DNA of 37,801 nt from an uncultured Succinivibrionaceae bacterium (GTDB lineage Bacteria; Pseudomonadota; Gammaproteobacteria; Enterobacterales; Succinivibrionaceae), in NCBI GenBank assembly GCA_944393045.1, contig CALXYT010000020.1, positions 1 through 37,801 on the forward strand, given 5' to 3'. This document shows positions 35,615 through 37,801 of the stretch, in pieces. The first letter of the stretch is position 1. Each line of letters starts with the position of its first letter. The notes beneath the pieces were generated by a model. The model was not told the DNA's origin. It worked only from the letters and a program-made list of their open reading frames with translations, and searched no databases. A program made the position numbers and the translations under genes.

Positions 35615-37648
35615 ATGAAAAGAATATTTTTTCCAAAAACAGCTGATGAGTTTTGGAACTTATCAAGCAATCCTCATACTACACGTCAAGAAATCTCTCT
35701 AATGCAAATGCGTGAGTCCATTATGCCTTATGGGGCAAAGGTGCAACCACGTACTAAGGATGCATTAAAAAAATTAGTTAATGATTTAGAAGTATTCTTA
35801 GGAGATATTGATACCTCCTATATTACTGACATGAGTGAGTTGTTTAAAGATTCCAATCGTAAGAATTTTGCTGGAATTAATTCCTGGAATACCTCCAATG
35901 TGACTGATATGTCATATATGTTTGCTAATGCTGCTTTTTTTAATGAACTCCTTTTATTTGATACAAGTAACGTGGTAAACATGGAAGGGATGTTTAAGAA
36001 AGCGGTATCTTTTAATAAACCTGTAGTATTTAACACCGATAAAGTAAAGAACATGTCCTTTATGTTCGCTGATGCCAAATCTTTTAATGAATATATCGAT
36101 ATTGACACCAACGCCTTAGAAGATGCATCTTATATGTTTGCCTCAGCGATATCTTTTAATCAGCCAAATGCCTATCTGGTTAAATTATCCAGGCAATATG
36201 GCACAATTGAAAATCGGGTTATCCCAGAATCTTTTTTTGCATATCCAAATGTTTCCACGGAATTTGTGAAGTTTCCGGATCTTTGTGAAGATGGAATAGA
36301 TAATCTTTATATTCCTGAGCTTGATTGTATGATTTGCGTAAGGCCTTCTAGAAAAAAGATAATTAAGCTTAACTTCCGTTATACCATGGAAGAGTATAAA
36401 GCTAATAAGATGATTGCCTCAAAACCAAACCGAGCAAATCCAAGACGCCCAAAGTATATTCATAACAGTTTGGGTTTAGGAACTTTATTTTTCCCAAAAA
36501 TCGGCAAACCATCTTCTACCTATTTAGTATCGGTTGAAAGCATTACTCCTGTGTTTACCTTAGATACCAGCAATGTAACTAATATGACAGGTATGTTTGC
36601 TAATGCCGCAGCCTTTAACCAAAAAATACTTTTTGATACAACTCATGTTATCTCTATGAATCAAATGTTCCGTAGAGCCAAACACTTTAATAGACCAGTA
36701 GATTTTTATGTGCCAAACCTAATAGCAGCTAATAATTTCCTAGAGCAGGCTATAAGTTTTAATAGTCCATTAAGATTTAATCAAAGCAGTAAGCTTCGTC
36801 AGATTGCAGGTTTCTTTGCTGAGGCTACAGCTTTTAATCAGGAGTTTAAAATCGATACTGGCAATGTAACAACCATGGCCAGGATGTTTGCTAAAGCTAA
36901 AAACTTCAATAAAATAATTAACCTTGAAGCAAAGAATGTTCAAACCACAGCACAAATGTTCTTAGATGCGGAAAGTTTTAATAAACCGGTATTTTTAACA
37001 GTAAATAAACTTACCACGGTCGATGGTATGTTTAAAGGAGCAAGCAGTTTTAATCAGACAATATCACTAATCGGGGAAACAAAATCCTTAACCAGTACCA
37101 GAGAAATGTTTGCTCAGGCTAAGAAGTTTAATAAATCATTTGACCTTGATACCTCCAATGTTACAGCTATGGATAAGATGTTTATGGGGGCAGAAAACTA
37201 CAATAAGCCAATCAGACTTAATACTCGTTTTGTAACTTCCATGAAATATATGTTCTGTGGAGCTAAGAGGTTTAACCAAAAACTTACCTTCAATACTCGC
37301 TTTGTGCAAGATTTTGAGGGAATGTTTATGGATGCCCAAAAGTATAACCAGGACTCTAAGTTTAATACTGAAAGGGCAGTAAATATGTCCAAGATGTTTA
37401 TGCGAGCATATTCCTATAATAAAGAGCTAAACTTTAAAACTGGTTCTGTGGTCAATATGAATTGCATGTTTTTTGAGGCAAGAAGTTTTAACCAAAAACT
37501 TAATTTTGATACAACGCAGCTGGTCTTTAAATCTAATTTACTCTACGGAGCATCAAGCTATAAGCATAAACCACCTTGCCAGTGGTATTTAAGTAATAGC
37601 ATTAAAGAGAAGTTGGCAAGGGAAGGGATGATGTTACACGCAGCGTAA
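35615..37648 (+). CDS. DUF285/BspA-type repeat protein without a visible signal peptide
   Basis: The 677-residue protein is built of about 25-residue DUF285 repeats with the family's pattern DTSNVTNMTGMFANAAAFNQ. Repeats fill about residues 66-180 and 305-650. Between them lies a non-repeat insert (about 183-304) with a CMIC cysteine pair and a basic patch. DUF285 proteins are mostly surface-exposed and bind host or matrix components, but here the N-terminus (MKRIFFPKTADEFWNL) has no secretion signal, lipobox or anchor. It is therefore either cytoplasmic or exported by another route. AGGAGG lies four bases before the ATG. It is a lone gene. Confidence 0.85.
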   Translation: MKRIFFPKTADEFWNLSSNPHTTRQEISLMQMRESIMPYGAKVQPRTKDALKKLVNDLEVFLGDIDTSYITDMSELFKDSNRKNFAGINSWNTSNVTDMSYMFANAAFFNELLLFDTSNVVNMEGMFKKAVSFNKPVVFNTDKVKNMSFMFADAKSFNEYIDIDTNALEDASYMFASAISFNQPNAYLVKLSRQYGTIENRVIPESFFAYPNVSTEFVKFPDLCEDGIDNLYIPELDCMICVRPSRKKIIKLNFRYTMEEYKANKMIASKPNRANPRRPKYIHNSLGLGTLFFPKIGKPSSTYLVSVESITPVFTLDTSNVTNMTGMFANAAAFNQKILFDTTHVISMNQMFRRAKHFNRPVDFYVPNLIAANNFLEQAISFNSPLRFNQSSKLRQIAGFFAEATAFNQEFKIDTGNVTTMARMFAKAKNFNKIINLEAKNVQTTAQMFLDAESFNKPVFLTVNKLTTVDGMFKGASSFNQTISLIGETKSLTSTREMFAQAKKFNKSFDLDTSNVTAMDKMFMGAENYNKPIRLNTRFVTSMKYMFCGAKRFNQKLTFNTRFVQDFEGMFMDAQKYNQDSKFNTERAVNMSKMFMRAYSYNKELNFKTGSVVNMNCMFFEARSFNQKLNFDTTQLVFKSNLLYGASSYKHKPPCQWYLSNSIKEKLAREGMMLHAA

Positions 37649-37717
37649 AGTAAATGTGGCGTAATTTTCTTCTTACATATTTATTTACCTATTTTCTTAC
37701 CAAACCCAGCCGTAAAG

Positions 37718-37739
37718 CCCCCTGGCTTTAGCTATGGGG
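37718..37739 (+). repeat. IS605-like terminal hairpin at the right edge
   Basis: CCCCCTGGC (37718-37726) can pair with GCTATGGGG (37731-37739) around TTTA, with one mismatch and one G-T pair, followed by ATATAAGG. An inner alternative is AAAGCC-CCCT-GGCTTT (37714-37729). The layout resembles the hairpin at 71-91, but the DUF285 gene, not a transposase, lies directly upstream. It may be a solitary end or one end of an element that continues beyond the window. Confidence 0.45.
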
Positions 37740-37801
37740 ATATAAGGCATTCTCAAAAAATTTAAAATCTATTGTATTATTTAATCAATTATTGTATAAT
37801 T

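Overview
The window is AT-rich, low-GC DNA from what looks like a motile, Gram-negative gammaproteobacterium. The gene content points there: F-type conjugation genes, an FklB-type FKBP, a 578-residue NhaP2-type antiporter, MshA-like type IV pilins, a sigma-28-driven flagellin and several Sel1-repeat proteins. The mix of Sel1 proteins, a DUF285/BspA-type protein and an AT-rich genome would suit the Succinivibrionaceae. That placement is an inference from style, not from a marker gene.

Region 1 (1-11.3 kb) is part of a conjugative element, an integrative conjugative element or plasmid-like island. It opens with what looks like the right end of an IS200/IS605-family element (1-100) and a possible small membrane ORF. 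A plus-strand transfer block follows: traC (VirB4-type ATPase), an S26-peptidase-like trhF/traF, an unrecognised secreted protein in the slot usually held by traW, then traU, traN and traG. The block ends at a strong hairpin terminator (11233-11267). A 22-bp motif (20/22 identical) lies at almost the same distance upstream of both traC and traN and may be a shared promoter or operator. No relaxase, coupling protein, integrase, traF or traH is present in the window.

Region 2 (11.4-16.9 kb) holds a membrane-anchored Sel1 protein, a large protein of unknown function and a Sel1 lipoprotein, separated by long AT-rich spacers.

Region 3 (16.9-25 kb) looks chromosomal. It contains fliC behind a good sigma-28 promoter and a lipoprotein of the M48 fold whose HExxH motif is changed to HALAH. 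A GNAT acetyltransferase overlaps the M48 gene. Then come fklB, dapB, two near-identical-headed type IV pilins and, between the pilins, a 4'-phosphopantetheinyl transferase. Several strong intrinsic terminators divide the region into mostly single-gene transcription units.

Region 4 (25-37.8 kb) has a decayed ISL3-family transposase running into the 3' end of a minus-strand glycosyltransferase. Next on the minus strand are a giant 1382-residue Sel1 protein, nhaP2 and an unknown protein that may have lost its last 18 codons to an amber stop. The last gene, on the plus strand, is a DUF285/BspA-type repeat protein without a visible signal peptide. The window ends with another IS605-like terminal hairpin.

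The observations most worth following are the omega-RNA-like fold at the left edge, the duplicated tra leader motif, the M48 pseudoprotease, the amber-interrupted tail, the modified transfer gene order and the ISL3 relic.
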